A DNA stretch of 64,000 bases, taken from NCBI GenBank assembly GCA_025056565.1, contig JANWWA010000014.1:20844-84843 (forward strand). Reading direction: 5' to 3'. The notes under the pieces were generated by a model. The model did not search any database and was not told where the DNA came from. It saw only the letters and a list, made by a program, of their open reading frames with translations. Below, piece after piece: positions 8,712 to 20,800 of this stretch (positions within the stretch are counted from its first letter, which is position 1; the number at the start of each line of letters is the position of its first letter). The position numbers and the translations under genes were made by a program. The stretch comes from Chloroherpetonaceae bacterium. GTDB taxonomy: Bacteria; Bacteroidota; Chlorobiia; Chlorobiales; Thermochlorobacteraceae.

Positions 8712-10427
8712 ATGAACAAGGATTTACTCTTCAATGCCCACATGGCGCATGCCGTTATCATTGATGGACAGACTTATTTGCCCACGAATTACCTTGTTCC
8801 TTATCGCAACATTTTGGAACTGCTTACGGCACGCGCTAAAAAGCACAAAAACGACACTTTCATCACATTTTACGCCAGCGGCGGAGTTTCAATCCGATAC
8901 ACCTACGACGAGTTTCGGCGAAAAGTCTTTCAGACCGCCAACTACCTGCGTGCGCAAGGCTTGATTGAAGAGAGCCGCGTTGCGACCATTTCACACAACC
9001 ACATTGATACGGTTGTGCAATACTTTGCCGCATGGTGCGCTGGCATTACAGTCGTACCTATCAATGTCGGTGAGACTCCCGAGCGCATTCGCTACATTTT
9101 GGAAAATGCGGAGGTTTCGCTGGCCTTTGTGCGCGACGAGTATTTGCCAATGGTGCAGGAATTAGGACTTCGTATTACACTGCTGCCCTCGAGCGAATTT
9201 GAAGAGACCATTTCCGCTTACCCTGACACCTTTGAGCAAGCACAAATTACCGACACGCGCGTCCAATCGCAGCCAGCCGTGAATGATAGCCAAGCAACTT
9301 ACGCGGACTTGGAAACTGAAGCCTTAATTGTCTATACCAGCGGCACCACAGGATTGCCGAAGGGCGTCGTGCTGACGCAGTATAACCTACTGGTTGATGC
9401 CGATGCTATTGCAAAGTGGCATAACCTACAAGAAGGCGATGTGATGATGTGTGTGTTGCCGATCCACCACGTCAACGGCACTGTAGTTACGCTGCTAACG
9501 CCGCTCTACTACGGTGGCTCGGTTGTGCTCAACCAAAAGTTTCAAACGGAGACATTCTTTGAGCGCTTAGCCAATGAAAAAGTCAAAGTCGTCAGTGTTG
9601 TGCCCACCTTGCTGCAGTTTCTTTTGCATGCCAATATCGACCTTTCACGCTACGATCTATCATCATTTAGCCATTTCATCTGTGGTGCTGGGCCACTCAC
9701 TGTTGAACTGGCTACAAACTTTGAGAAACGCTATGGGCTGAAAATCATTCACGGCTACGGGCTTTCAGAGACCACTTGCTACTCCTGCTTTCTTCCACTG
9801 GATTTAAGTGACGAGGAGCATACTCACTGGCTTAGTCAGTATGGGTTTCCCTCAATTGGCGTGCCTATTCCACCCAACGAAATGGCTATCTTCAACGACC
9901 GTGGTGAGAAAGTGCGTGAGGGCTGGCGCGGCGAGATTGTCATTCGCGGTCACAATGTGATGAAAGGCTACTATAAAAACGAAGAAGCAAATGTCAAGGC
10001 TTTTGAAAAAGGTTGGTTTCACAGCGGTGATGAAGGCTTCTACAAAACCGATGCGCAGGGGCGGAAATTCTTCTTCATCACAGGGCGTTTGAAAGAGCTG
10101 ATTATTCGCGGCGGGGTTAATATCTCGCCCCTTGAGATTGACGAGGTTCTAAACGCTATTCCGGGTGTTCGGTCTGCAATTGCTGTCGGTTTTGAGAACG
10201 ATTGGTATGGCGAAGAAGTTGGTGCGCTGGTGCAGCTCAAGGAGGGTGCAACGCTCTCAGGCGAGGACATTATTAAAGAGTGCGCCAAAAAATTACCCTT
10301 CAACAAATGTCCAAAAGTGGTGATATTTACCGATTCAATTCCTGTTACTTCAACTGGCAAGTATCAGCGTAATAAAGTCAAAGATTTGTTCAAGCAGTGG
10401 AAAACTGTTCAATTTAAGCAACCCTAA
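8712..10427 (+). CDS. AMP-dependent acyl-CoA synthetase/ligase
   Basis: 571 residues of the ANL adenylating family. The P-loop-like motif [11 protein letters not shown] (A3) is near residue 210. [12 protein letters not shown] (A5) and [10 protein letters not shown], with [16 protein letters not shown] (A7-A8), follow, and the C-terminal lysine motif [11 protein letters not shown] is present. It activates a carboxylic acid as acyl-AMP and transfers it to CoA; chain length is unknown, with medium/long-chain fatty acid likely. The start ATG 8712 follows a divergent intergenic region. bcp begins one base after the stop and a quinone oxidoreductase follows, so the three form a likely operon. Confidence 0.93.
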   Translation: MNKDLLFNAHMAHAVIIDGQTYLPTNYLVPYRNILELLTARAKKHKNDTFITFYASGGVSIRYTYDEFRRKVFQTANYLRAQGLIEESRVATISHNHIDTVVQYFAAWCAGITVVPINVGETPERIRYILENAEVSLAFVRDEYLPMVQELGLRITLLPSSEFEETISAYPDTFEQAQITDTRVQSQPAVNDSQATYADLETEALIVYTSGTTGLPKGVVLTQYNLLVDADAIAKWHNLQEGDVMMCVLPIHHVNGTVVTLLTPLYYGGSVVLNQKFQTETFFERLANEKVKVVSVVPTLLQFLLHANIDLSRYDLSSFSHFICGAGPLTVELATNFEKRYGLKIIHGYGLSETTCYSCFLPLDLSDEEHTHWLSQYGFPSIGVPIPPNEMAIFNDRGEKVREGWRGEIVIRGHNVMKGYYKNEEANVKAFEKGWFHSGDEGFYKTDAQGRKFFFITGRLKELIIRGGVNISPLEIDEVLNAIPGVRSAIAVGFENDWYGEEVGALVQLKEGATLSGEDIIKECAKKLPFNKCPKVVIFTDSIPVTSTGKYQRNKVKDLFKQWKTVQFKQP

Positions 10428-10428
10428 A

Positions 10429-10896
10429 ATGGCACTTCTGGAAGTTGGTGTCAAAGCTCCCCCCTTCAAGACGATTGACCAAGACGGCAAGCCTGTTGCA
10501 CTGGAAGACTTTAAGGGAAAAAAGGTCATTCTTTACTTCTATCCCAAAGACGATACACCAGGCTGCACAAAGGAAGCCTGTGGCTTTCGCGACCGCTTCG
10601 CACAGTTCAAAAAAATGAATGTCGAGATTCTGGGCGTCAGTGTTGACGATGAGAAAAAGCACAAGAAGTTCGCAGAAAAGTATAATCTGCCCTTTCGGCT
10701 TTTGGTTGATACCGAGAAAAAGATTGTGCAAGATTATGGTGCTTGGGGCGAGAAAAGCCTCTACGGGAAAAAGTATATGGGCACAAACCGCGTGACATAT
10801 CTCATTGATGAAGAAGGGCGAATTTCGCACGTTTTCCCCAAAGTCAAACCTGAAACACACGCAGAGGAGTTACTAAAGCTTTTATCCAAAAAGTAA
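10429..10896 (+). CDS. bcp: Thioredoxin-dependent peroxiredoxin PrxQ/Bcp
   Basis: 155 residues, normal for Prx[14 protein letters not shown] places the peroxidatic cysteine at C46 and the resolving cysteine at C51, the five-residue spacing that defines atypical 2-Cys PrxQ. KDDTPG and the later [21 protein letters not shown] are typical. It reduces H2O2 and alkyl hydroperoxides using thioredoxin. It starts one base after the acyl-CoA synthetase stop, so translation is likely coupled. It is the first of two peroxiredoxin-type genes in the window (the other is at 37019). Confidence 0.95.
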   Translation: MALLEVGVKAPPFKTIDQDGKPVALEDFKGKKVILYFYPKDDTPGCTKEACGFRDRFAQFKKMNVEILGVSVDDEKKHKKFAEKYNLPFRLLVDTEKKIVQDYGAWGEKSLYGKKYMGTNRVTYLIDEEGRISHVFPKVKPETHAEELLKLLSKK

Positions 10897-10906
10897 GTCA
10901 GACAGC

Positions 10907-11878
10907 GTGAAAGCAATCGTCGTTGAAAAGTATGGCGGTGCCGCAGAACTGCAGTATCAAGAAAAGCCCATACCAGTTCCCAGACCTCATTCTGCATTAG
11001 TTCGCCTCTATGCAATTGGGGTGAACTATATTGACATTTATCACCGCACAGGATTGTATCCACAAGTATTGCCTTTTACGCCTGGGTTGGAAGCAGCTGG
11101 CGTTGTTGAAGCACTGGGCGAGGGCGTTAGTTTATGTAAGGTGGGCGACCGAGTTGCGTTTGCAAGTGCAATTGGCTCATATGCTGAATACAACGTAGTG
11201 CCTGAAGAACAGCTGGTGCCCTTGCCAGATTCCGTTTCGTTTGAGCAAGCGGCTGCCTTGATGTTACAGGGTCTCACGGCTCATTACCTTGTTACTTCCA
11301 CTTATGCTGTGCAGCCGGGCGAAACGGTGCTCATTCACGCTGCAGCAGGCGGTGTTGGACTTTTGCTCACGCAGCTTGCCAAGTTGCGCGGTGCGCGGGT
11401 TATCGGCACAGTTTCCACCGAAGCCAAAGCTGCATTAGCCCGTGAGGCTGGCGCTGATGAAGTCATCATCTACACGACGCAAGATTTCGTTGCCGAAACG
11501 CGTCGCCTGACTGAGCGAGAAGGCGTCAGTGTGGTCTATGACTCGGTTGGTGCTGATACATTTGAGGGTAGCCTGAGTGTGCTAAAACCACGCGGTATGC
11601 TAGTCAGTTTTGGCAACGCCAGTGGGGTTGTGCCACCCGTTAGCCCCCTACTTTTGAGCCAAAAAGGCTCGCTTTTTCTAACTCGCCCTTCGCTGACGCA
11701 CTACATCGCTACACGCCAAGAGTTGCTAATGCGCGCACGCGATCTTTTTACTTGGTTAGAACAAGGCACCCTGCGGCTCTACATTTCACAGAAACTTTCA
11801 CTTTGCGCAGCCAAAGATGCTCACCAGCTTTTGGAATCACGCCGCACAACGGGCAAGCTCCTGCTTATCCCTGAATAA
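10907..11878 (+). CDS. Zinc-free MDR-family NADPH:quinone oxidoreductase
   Basis: 323 residues with a GTG start (10907), 10 bases after the bcp stop. The nucleotide-binding motif HAAAGGVGLLLTQLAK is near residue 145. YGGAAELQYQEKPIPVP and the NYIDIYHRTGLYP sequence are the signature of zeta-crystallin/Qor-type enzymes, which reduce quinones with NADPH. No catalytic zinc ligands are seen. It is the last gene of the presumed acyl-CoA synthetase/bcp operon, a grouping that fits oxidative-stress or lipid metabolism. Related enoyl reductases share the fold, so the substrate is uncertain. Confidence 0.88.
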   Translation: MKAIVVEKYGGAAELQYQEKPIPVPRPHSALVRLYAIGVNYIDIYHRTGLYPQVLPFTPGLEAAGVVEALGEGVSLCKVGDRVAFASAIGSYAEYNVVPEEQLVPLPDSVSFEQAAALMLQGLTAHYLVTSTYAVQPGETVLIHAAAGGVGLLLTQLAKLRGARVIGTVSTEAKAALAREAGADEVIIYTTQDFVAETRRLTEREGVSVVYDSVGADTFEGSLSVLKPRGMLVSFGNASGVVPPVSPLLLSQKGSLFLTRPSLTHYIATRQELLMRARDLFTWLEQGTLRLYISQKLSLCAAKDAHQLLESRRTTGKLLLIPE

Positions 11879-11931
11879 CTTGCACGGCTTTGTTCATCAG
11901 CCCGCTCTTGTCCCTACCAATTCTTGAAAAG

Positions 11932-11973
11932 CAGCCGCATTTTCTTATCTTGCTGCGCAGCCTGCTGCGGCTG
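11932..11973 (+). promoter_or_regulatory. Nested inverted repeat in the gap leader
   Basis: CAGCCGCA (11932-11939) is perfectly repeated in inverse as TGCGGCTG (11966-11973). The spacer contains the self-complementary GCTGCGCAGC (952-961 of the 11 kb block). It ends 43 bases before the gap start codon. It could form an RNA stem or be a dimeric repressor site; which one is unknown. Confidence 0.3.
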
Positions 11974-11974
11974 A

Positions 11975-13063
<1,089 letters not shown>

Positions 13064-13097
13064 CGGGTATTACTTCTTCAGGTGCAGAGCAGACTTT

Positions 13098-13125
13098 TCC
13101 CCTCTCCTTCATTAAGGAGAGGGGA
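13098..13125. terminator. Perfect 12-bp stem hairpin between convergent genes
   Basis: TCCCCTCTCCTT (13098-13109) pairs perfectly with AAGGAGAGGGGA (13114-13125) around a four-base loop (CATT). It lies 34 bases past the gap stop and 26 bases from the stop of the pseudouridine synthase on the other strand. It is a likely bidirectional terminator. Poly-T is short (TTTT on the left, GTTT on the right). Confidence 0.65.
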
Positions 13126-13151
13126 GTTTAACAACTTGCGCTTTGAACCCA

Positions 13152-13718
13152 CTAAGTCTCGAAGAGCCTCTGGCGTTCAGATGCAGAAAGAATCTTCCAC
13201 TCCCCAGCAGGCAATTTACCCAGCTCGAAGCGACCAATTTGCGTGCGAATTAAGCGCAGTGTGGGGAAACCAATTGCAGCAGTCATCTTACGCACCTGCC
13301 GATTCTTTCCCTCGAAGAGCTCGAGGGCAATCCAGCATGTTGGCACGCTTTTTCGAAAACGAATCGGCGGCACACGTGGCGGAAAGTCAGGCTCAGGGTC
13401 TAAAAAGTAGGCAGAGCACGGCTGCGTGCGGTATCCTGCAATCACTACACCTTGTGATAGCTTTTCCAAATCGGCTGGTGTGGGCACCCGCTCAACCTGC
13501 ACATAATAGACCCGGCGGTGCCGATATTTCGGATTCAGCAAGCGTTCAGTTAGCGCGCGTTCATCGGTCAGCAAGAGCAAACCTTCCGAATCTGCATCTA
13601 GCCGTCCAATCGGGTAAACCTGCTTTGGAAACCCAAATTCCGCTAGCGTCCGATGCACTGACCCATTTGGCGTAAATTGAGAGAGCACTCCATATGGTTT
13701 GTGAAAGGCAATAATCAT
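13152..13718 (-). CDS. rRNA pseudouridine synthase, RsuA/RluE type
   Basis: 188 residues. The family motif GRLDADSEGLLLLT (residues ~38-51) carries the catalytic aspartate. MIIAFHKPYGVLSQF at the start and EGKNRQVRKMTAAIGFPTLRL near the end are typical of the RsuA/RluB/E/F subfamily. No N-terminal S4 domain is present, which together with the short length favours the RluE branch (23S rRNA U2457 in E. coli). The target position here is inferred from the family. The gene converges on gap and shares the hairpin at 13098. Confidence 0.93.
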   Translation of the reverse strand: MIIAFHKPYGVLSQFTPNGSVHRTLAEFGFPKQVYPIGRLDADSEGLLLLTDERALTERLLNPKYRHRRVYYVQVERVPTPADLEKLSQGVVIAGYRTQPCSAYFLDPEPDFPPRVPPIRFRKSVPTCWIALELFEGKNRQVRKMTAAIGFPTLRLIRTQIGRFELGKLPAGEWKILSASERQRLFET

Positions 13719-13802
13719 CGTGCTTGCGGAGCATCAGCAGACTTCAAGCACCGCCATCTTGCAGCAAGCATTGACTTTGCACAAGACTTTGCTGCACCAA
13801 CC

Positions 13803-15032
13803 CTACAGCTTGAAGTATTGCATTATGGTATCAAGGTCTTTGTCGCCCCGACCTGAGAGGCAGACTACAATAATATCTTCGTGCTGCATTGTTGGCGCAA
13901 CTTGCAAAGCATAATGCACGGCGTGCGCAGACTCAATGGCGCAAATAATGCCTTCAGTGCGTGCTAACGTCTTCAGCGCTTGCATGGCTTCATCATCGGT
14001 TGCATAGTGGTAGTGCACCAGTCCTAAATCTTTTAGGTAGCTATGTTCGGGACCCACTCCTGGATAATCAAGCCCCGCTGAGATTGAATGGGCTAACTCA
14101 ATTTGACCGTTTTCATCTTGCAGTAGGTATGTCATTGCCCCGTGCAATACGCCGGGCTTGCCTTTGGTGAGCGTGGCAGCATGGCGTCGATCTAATCCCT
14201 CGCCTGCTGCCTCAATGCCTACCAATCTTACAGTCTGGGCATCGCTTAGAAATGCATAGAACATGCCAATTGCGTTGGAGCCACCGCCGACGCAAGCTGT
14301 AATCAGCGATGGCAAGCGTCCTTCGCGCTCTAAAATTTGTGCCCGTGTTTCCCGTCCAATCACACTTTGAAAATCACGTACCATCATTGGGTATGGGTGC
14401 ATACCCACCACCGAGCCAATGATGTAGAAGGTCTCCTCAGGGTTGGTTACCCAATCACGAATAGCTTCGCTGGTGGCATCTTTGAGTGTGCGACTGCCTG
14501 TTGTAACTGGCACAACTGTAGCGCCCAGCAATTTCATTCTTGCTACATTTGGCGCTTGACGGCGCATATCTTCCTCACCCATATAGACGATGCACTCCAG
14601 CCCGAAGAGCGCGCAGACGGTTGCGGTTGCAACGCCGTGCTGTCCTGCACCTGTCTCTGCGATGATGCGGCGCTTACCCATTCGCCTTGCCAGCAGCACC
14701 TGCCCAATTGCATTGTTGATTTTATGCGCCCCAGTGTGGCAAAGGTCTTCACGCTTGAGATAAATTTTTGCCCCACCCTGCTCCATAGAGAGCCGCTGAG
14801 CAAAGTAGAGCGGTGTAGGACGTCCTACAAAGTGTTGAAGCAGGTCATTAAACTCTGCCCAGAATTTTGGGTCTGCCTTTGCGGCTAAGTATTCTCGCTC
14901 CAATTCTTCAGAATTTTTGATAAGTGTCTCAGGCACAAACTTGCCGCCGTAGATGCCAAAGTGTCCCCGCACATCTGGGGCGTTGTAGGAAAAAGCTGTC
15001 TGCATCATTTTCGAATGCGCTAAATTGAGCAT
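13803..15032 (-). CDS. trpB: Tryptophan synthase beta chain
   Basis: 409 residues (alternative start at 15008). The PLP lysine lies in GAHKINNA (K104) and the catalytic Glu in AETGAGQHG (E126). The conserved GGGSNA phosphate-binding motif and the long YLQDENGQI insertion mark TrpB1 rather than TrpB2. It condenses indole and serine in the last step of tryptophan synthesis. No trpA or other trp gene is adjacent, so the operon is dispersed. There is a short gap to the pseudouridine synthase start (13718) on the same strand. Confidence 0.97.
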   Translation of the reverse strand: MLNLAHSKMMQTAFSYNAPDVRGHFGIYGGKFVPETLIKNSEELEREYLAAKADPKFWAEFNDLLQHFVGRPTPLYFAQRLSMEQGGAKIYLKREDLCHTGAHKINNAIGQVLLARRMGKRRIIAETGAGQHGVATATVCALFGLECIVYMGEEDMRRQAPNVARMKLLGATVVPVTTGSRTLKDATSEAIRDWVTNPEETFYIIGSVVGMHPYPMMVRDFQSVIGRETRAQILEREGRLPSLITACVGGGSNAIGMFYAFLSDAQTVRLVGIEAAGEGLDRRHAATLTKGKPGVLHGAMTYLLQDENGQIELAHSISAGLDYPGVGPEHSYLKDLGLVHYHYATDDEAMQALKTLARTEGIICAIESAHAVHYALQVAPTMQHEDIIVVCLSGRGDKDLDTIMQYFKL

Positions 15033-15206
15033 ATTGCAAATTAGTATGGATATGCCACCGCTCTATTTTGCTCTTGGCAATAACTGCAAGACTTCAAAAT
15101 CTGCAGCGCAAGTGATCGTACTCACGACTACACACCTACGTCCAGACTACATCAGGTTGAAGCACCGTGTGAAATCTACATTTCTTCTCTATCTTAAAAA
15201 AAGTAT

Positions 15207-16058
15207 ATGCTGAAAGCACGCCTTAACACGCTTATTTCGCAAAAGCAGTCATGGCTCTGCGTAGGACTTGATCCTGATATAGTGCAATTGCCCACTCCGT
15301 TTTTGCAATCGCAAGATCCCGTGCAAGAATTCATACATGCTGTCATTGACGCCACTGCGGAGTGGGCGGTGGCGTACAAACCTAATTTTGCTTTCTTCGA
15401 GTCGCAGGGTCTTAAAGGCTTATCAACACTGGAAACCACCATGAAAGCCTTGCCCACACATGCGATTACGATTGCTGATATCAAGCGCGCTGATATTGGT
15501 CACACTTCTCGCCACTACGCCCGTGCCTTCTTTGAGGTCTGGAACTTTGATGCGGTTACCGTGCCGCCGTATATGGGCTATGATTCACTTGAACCGTTTT
15601 TTGCATACACCAACAAAATGACCTTCGTGCTGTGCCTCACTTCGAACTCAGGTGCTATTGACTTCGAGCTACAACCCCTTGCAACAGGGAAGCGGCTCTA
15701 CGAATGGGTGCTGGAAAAAGCTGTGATGTGGAACTACGCAGGAAATGTAGGTATCGTAGTTGGTGCAACTCACGCTGAGCTGATTGGTCAGATTCGTGCC
15801 AGTGCTCCTGACCTTTGCTTTCTTGTGCCCGGTGTGGGTGCACAAGGTGGCTCACTGGAATCCGCCCTGATTCATAGCGTGGACACCGAAAAACGTTCGG
15901 CTGTTATCAACATTAGCCGCGCTCTCATCTACCCTGACGGTTGTTTTCAGCGTATTTCTGATTTTGCTGCAGCCGTTGCCCAGAGAGCCGAACAATTTGT
16001 TCGAGCTATGCGACACGCTCTGGCGCATACCAGTCAGACCCCTGCAACGAAGTTCTAA
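15207..16058 (+). CDS. pyrF: Orotidine 5'-phosphate decarboxylase, subfamily 2
   Basis: 283 residues, the length of the longer class 2 PyrF. CVGLDPDIVQLP is near the start, and the catalytic lysine/aspartate motif reads ADIKRADIGHT (usual form DAKRGDI). A conserved phosphate-binding end VPGVGAQGG is visible. It decarboxylates OMP to UMP, the last step of UMP synthesis. The variant residues in DIKRAD are conservative and activity is expected. It is a single gene, divergent from trpB across 174 bases, and 51 bases before dacB. Confidence 0.95.
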   Translation: MLKARLNTLISQKQSWLCVGLDPDIVQLPTPFLQSQDPVQEFIHAVIDATAEWAVAYKPNFAFFESQGLKGLSTLETTMKALPTHAITIADIKRADIGHTSRHYARAFFEVWNFDAVTVPPYMGYDSLEPFFAYTNKMTFVLCLTSNSGAIDFELQPLATGKRLYEWVLEKAVMWNYAGNVGIVVGATHAELIGQIRASAPDLCFLVPGVGAQGGSLESALIHSVDTEKRSAVINISRALIYPDGCFQRISDFAAAVAQRAEQFVRAMRHALAHTSQTPATKF

Positions 16059-16109
16059 GGATTTTGCAAATTTTCCCAAGACTACCCCAAAAGCAATAGA
16101 CAGTTAGCG

Positions 16110-17780
16110 ATGAGATATCCTCTCCGCAGTAACCAAATATGTGGCGCATTGATGTTCTCTTTTCTTCTCAGCCTTGTGTTCTCTCACTTTGCGCTCCCGC
16201 AAGAGATTTTCCAGAAAGGAATGTTTGAGCGCAAACCTTTGCCACCCCGCTCAAAAGCAGAGCAGCAAAAGCTTAAGGCGTTTAGGCAAGCATTAGAGCA
16301 ACTATTTGCTCAGCCGTCTATGCAGCATGTGCTTTGGGGTGTGCGCATTGAGTCGCTCAGCCGAAAAGAAGTTCTCTTCAAACAACTGAGCGAGAAAAAT
16401 TTTATTCCTGCCTCGAACCAAAAACTTCTCACGGTGGCAGCAGCCCTGACATATCTGGACACTGCTTTTCAATACACCACCAATGTTTTTGCGCGTGGTC
16501 GGCTTGAGCGGTTGCCCGATCATACAGGCGTGCTACAAGGCGACCTAATAGTAACCAGCAACGGCAACCCTTGTCTGTCAGGCAAATGGCTTGACCCTCA
16601 AAACGGCGAGATGGGCTCACCAACGCTGTTCTTCGAAGCTGTTGCCGATAGCCTGCTCAGCGCTGGCATTCGCATTGTCAAGGGCAACCTCATCGGCGAC
16701 GATAGCGCCTTCGAACCATCGCCGCTCTCGCAAGATTGGTTCAATGGCGATGGCGAGTATGCGACTGGCTTGGAGTGGGACGACCTCTCATATGGAATGG
16801 CTGCACCTATTTCAGCTCTTTCCTTTAACGAAAATGCGGTCTGGGTGCAAGCTTTTCCCGCCGATACAGTTGGCAAGCCTCCTGTGATTGTTCTACTGCC
16901 CCCGACTGGGTTTGTCTCCATTCAGAACTATGCCACCACCTCTGCCAAGAATACACGGCGCACCTTATTGATTTCTCGCATTATGGGCACAAACACAATT
17001 GTCATTTCAGGTGAGTTGCCAATTACACAAAAGCGCGGCTACAGCGAGAAAATCTCCATTGAGCGGCCTGCAATGTTTTTTCTTACCGTGCTTTTAGAAA
17101 CCTTAGCCAAAAAGGGCATTCGCATTGAGGGCGAAATTCGCCGAAAGCACACGGCTGAGACATTTATCAAGGATTCTCTGCGCCTGATTGCGCAATATCG
17201 TTCCCCTTCACTGATGGAAATTTTAACTTACCTGCAAAAAGAAAGTAGCAACTACCTTTCGGAGCAAGTTTTGCGGACAGTTGGCGCAGCCTATCAAGGC
17301 GGTGGGAAAGGTTCACTGGAAGCTGGGCTGCAAGCCATGCGCAAAGTGCTGTCCGTTGCTGGTGCCAAGCCAGAAGAATTTCTTGGCTTTGATGGCAGTG
17401 GGTTGAGCCGCAAAAATCGCATTTCACCTGATGCCATCCTCAGCCTTCTGCGCTGGTTTTACCACTCCAGCAAGTTCGAGACTTTTCTTAAAACCTTAGC
17501 GATTGCTGGCTTCGATGGCACGATGCTGGAACGCTTGCGCCACACCAAAGCTGAAAAGCGTGTTTTTGCCAAAACAGGTTACCTTTCAGGCGTGCGCACA
17601 ATTTCTGGATACCTCTATGGCGAAAACGGCGAGTGGTTTGCGTTCTCACTGATGGCAATGAACTATACTCAAGCACGCCGTGACATTGAGGAACTGCAAG
17701 ACAAAGTTCTGGAGCTTCTTGCTGACTTTGCCGCTAAAGCTACGCCTGCCAGCGACTTCGCTGCTCCTGCTTCGCCTTAG
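16110..17780 (+). CDS. dacB: D-alanyl-D-alanine carboxypeptidase, DacB/PBP4 type (peptidase S13)
   Basis: 556 residues. A signal peptide or membrane anchor occupies the first ~30 residues. The three penicillin-binding motifs are intact: SxxK at S102-N-Q-K105, SxN around S379-S380-N381, and KTG at K488-T489-G490. The insert between SxxK and SxN is large, as in PBP4. It trims peptidoglycan by DD-carboxypeptidase/endopeptidase action in the periplasm. It follows pyrF by 51 bases on the same strand, probably without functional linkage. The C-terminal tail is Ala/Ser/Pro rich. Confidence 0.95.
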   Translation: MRYPLRSNQICGALMFSFLLSLVFSHFALPQEIFQKGMFERKPLPPRSKAEQQKLKAFRQALEQLFAQPSMQHVLWGVRIESLSRKEVLFKQLSEKNFIPASNQKLLTVAAALTYLDTAFQYTTNVFARGRLERLPDHTGVLQGDLIVTSNGNPCLSGKWLDPQNGEMGSPTLFFEAVADSLLSAGIRIVKGNLIGDDSAFEPSPLSQDWFNGDGEYATGLEWDDLSYGMAAPISALSFNENAVWVQAFPADTVGKPPVIVLLPPTGFVSIQNYATTSAKNTRRTLLISRIMGTNTIVISGELPITQKRGYSEKISIERPAMFFLTVLLETLAKKGIRIEGEIRRKHTAETFIKDSLRLIAQYRSPSLMEILTYLQKESSNYLSEQVLRTVGAAYQGGGKGSLEAGLQAMRKVLSVAGAKPEEFLGFDGSGLSRKNRISPDAILSLLRWFYHSSKFETFLKTLAIAGFDGTMLERLRHTKAEKRVFAKTGYLSGVRTISGYLYGENGEWFAFSLMAMNYTQARRDIEELQDKVLELLADFAAKATPASDFAAPASP

Positions 17781-17814
17781 CCTTACTACGCTTAGGGCTT
17801 TTTGCACTCCGCAG

Positions 17815-20800
17815 TTAGAAATCACTGCCAAGCGAAATGTAGTATCGTGGCTCTGAAAAGCCCTGATTGTAGTATGCCCATGCCATATCAAAGCGTACCA
17901 CAAAGCCTAAGAAGACGGTGCGAATGCCCCAGCCTGTACCTGCCAAAATGTCAGTGTAGTAAGGCGTGGTGCCATTAGGCACATCACGCAGGCGCAAACG
18001 CAAACGCTTCTCGTCAGACCATGCTGCCCCTGCATCGACAAAGATGGTGCCCATCAGGTAGTAAAGCGGGATTGGAATGGGACCTAATGGCAAGGTTTGC
18101 ACAAATGGGAAGCGAAACTCCAGATTCACCAGACCAAAGCGCGTGCCGTTTTGTGCATTCAGATTGTGCCCACGCAGTGGAATGGCTGGCGTAGTGAAGA
18201 TAAAGTCCTGCACAGCGCTAATCGGTATGCTATTATTCTCAAACTGGCGGTTAATCCAATTCTCTGTGCCACCAATGAAAAAGTTTTGGGGCGTGCCGCC
18301 AACGCTGGCTGCACCTGAGAGCCGAATCACAAACGAGTAGTAGCGTGCAAAGTCAAAGTAAGTGCGATAGTCAAAAAGCAGTGTTGCAAAATTTACACGA
18401 CTCCCTGCGGTGCCCGAGAGGCTGACGGCATAGCGCGTGCCCGAAATTGGCGCGTAGAGGAAAGGCCGAGAGTCATCGTGCGTAAAGGTCACAGATGGGT
18501 AGAAAAAGCCCACGCTTTCATTGCCAAATGTGCCATCCAGATTTTCTTTGGACAGGGTCAGGTAACCCACACTGAAATCAAATCGGTCAAAGCGGGTAAG
18601 CGGGTATTGGGCGCTCAGGCTTGCACCGTAGAGACGGAATCGGAAGAAGTCAATAAAGTTCGGGTTTGTTGGATTCTGCAAGCCTAAAAAGCGCGCTTGG
18701 TGGAAAGCGCTGAACGCATAATCAATGCGGTTCGCCAAGTAGGCATATGTGATACCATAGTCACTATTCTGCAGGTCGAACTGCAAATTGGTGAAGATGC
18801 TAATTTGGTGGTTGCCTAAAAGGTCGCTGAAAGCAAAGATGCCTGAGCCGCGTGCTCCCCAAATCGCATCATATCCTGCCCCACCATAGACGATGTCAGG
18901 CGTAAAGCTCAGACGATAGCGCTTTACTTTGTATTCACCTTCCTCGTCTACTGCGTTTCTCGGACGATTCTCTGCAATCGGACGTTTCTCAGGTTCTTTC
19001 AATTTCTCCGAGAGTGCATTTAGGTTGGCGCGGTCGAAGACGAAATTCTTGACATTAACACGTGGCTCGGAGACGATTACGGAGTCACCGGTGGCATCAG
19101 ATGTTTGGTTGGCTGCTACATCCGACTTTGGTTGAGCTGCTGTCTTAGCTGCTTCTCCGCCTTCTGCAAACACATACTTTCTTGGGTTAAAGCCGAGCTT
19201 ATTTTCAGGGCGTGCCGTACTGGCAGAGTCTTCCTTCTTGGGCTGCGCCGTTGCCTCACGATGCAGTTTCACCAGCGAAGAAGATGGCAACCCCGAATGC
19301 GGCGCAAGTGCCAGTTTCGGCTCATTGCCGAACAGGTGCGCTTGATACTGTAGCGCCTTTGTGCGCAGTAGCCCTGTATTTTCGGCAAACTTCAGCGTTT
19401 GTGTTTTAACCATTACCTTGCCCCAAGGTGTGGGCTCCAGCTCACCATTTTTGAGCGTCGTCTTGACCTGCCGTTCGAAGGGCATTCGCAGCATATAGAT
19501 GTCAAAACCGCCGTAGTCTAAGCCGACCCCCAAGAGCTTTGTGCCATCACGGGAAATGGAAATATGGCGAATACCAGACAGAAGGTCAGTAATTGGACGC
19601 ACCTTCGGTTGTGCCGCCGGCAAATTTTCTAATGACGCCGTCGCATCGACCAGTGGCCCTAAGTTCTCCGTGCCGTCCAAAATCATCTCATAGATGTTAT
19701 AGACGCCATTGCGGTCAGAGACAAAGAGCATCTTCTTGCCATCTGGACTGAGCACTGGCGAAGATTCATCGACCCCATCGGTGGCGGTTAGGCGCCGCAT
19801 TGTAAAGGTTTCCAGCGAAATTTCATACAGATCATTCTGCGAGTAGTCGTGCAACCGCATCTTGAAGACATCTTTGAGCGGTCCCTGTGTCGATTTGTAT
19901 CGATTCTCTTTGGAGAGAAACTCTGGTGAAATCAGGGTGTAGTTGCGACGGTCAGAAGCAAAATAGATTTTCTTGCCATCGGGTGACCACTTCGGGTCAA
20001 AATCGCTGAAGACATCATTGGTTACATTAATCATCTCCTGCGTCTTCATATTGTAGATATAGACGTCGCTGCGGCAGTCCTGATTGCCAATGAACACTAA
20101 GCGGTCGCCATCAGGAGACCAATCCACGGAGAAGATACCATCAAACTCAAAGGTGAGTTTTTCGGTTGCACCTGTCTCCACATCAATCATCATAATCGCA
20201 TCGTATTCACCTGCTTTGGTTGCAAGGGCAATTTTCTTTCCATCAGGTGACCAAGTAATGCCGGGTGTCAGAATTTTCAGCTCCTCAAAATCAGGCCCAC
20301 GCTGACCTGCTACTAACCGTCGCTGCTCTTTGGGGTTGAGCGTAGAGCCAACATAAATATCAAAATACCCACTGCGGTCAGTGATGAAGGCAAACTTGTC
20401 ACCCTGCGGCGAGATGGACGGCGAGGTGTTGTAGTTGCTCCCATCTTTGCGATGGTCGGTGAGTTTTTTCATAATCTGGTTAATGTCTTCTCGGCGCGCA
20501 ATTTCTGGCCAGTAAGTCACTTTTTGCTCACGCAACCACTTTTCAGACAGCTCCTCAATTGACAGACCAAGCGAGCCACGAAATGCCGCATCTAAGTTGC
20601 GTGTGGCGCGCAGGCGTGCCATAATCTCCGAGATTTTCTCCCGACCGTACTTTTCAGAGATAAACTTCCAGACCGACTGCCCACCCCGATAGGCAAAGTA
20701 TCCGTAAAGGTAGGGAATCGGTGCAAGGTAGTTGTTGATAATTGCATCATTGATGAACATATCGGAGTTGGTATCCCACTCCAGTGCTTGATATTCCGCA

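Noticed and set aside
13082..13675. A long open frame (about 197 codons) on the plus strand opposite the pseudouridine synthase
   Set aside because: The minus-strand frame encodes the GRLDADSEG motif and full family pattern. The plus-strand product is low-complexity and matches no family.
17778..17803. TAGCC...GGCTTTTT after dacB as a terminator
   Set aside because: The stem is only four base pairs with a long loop, too weak to call.
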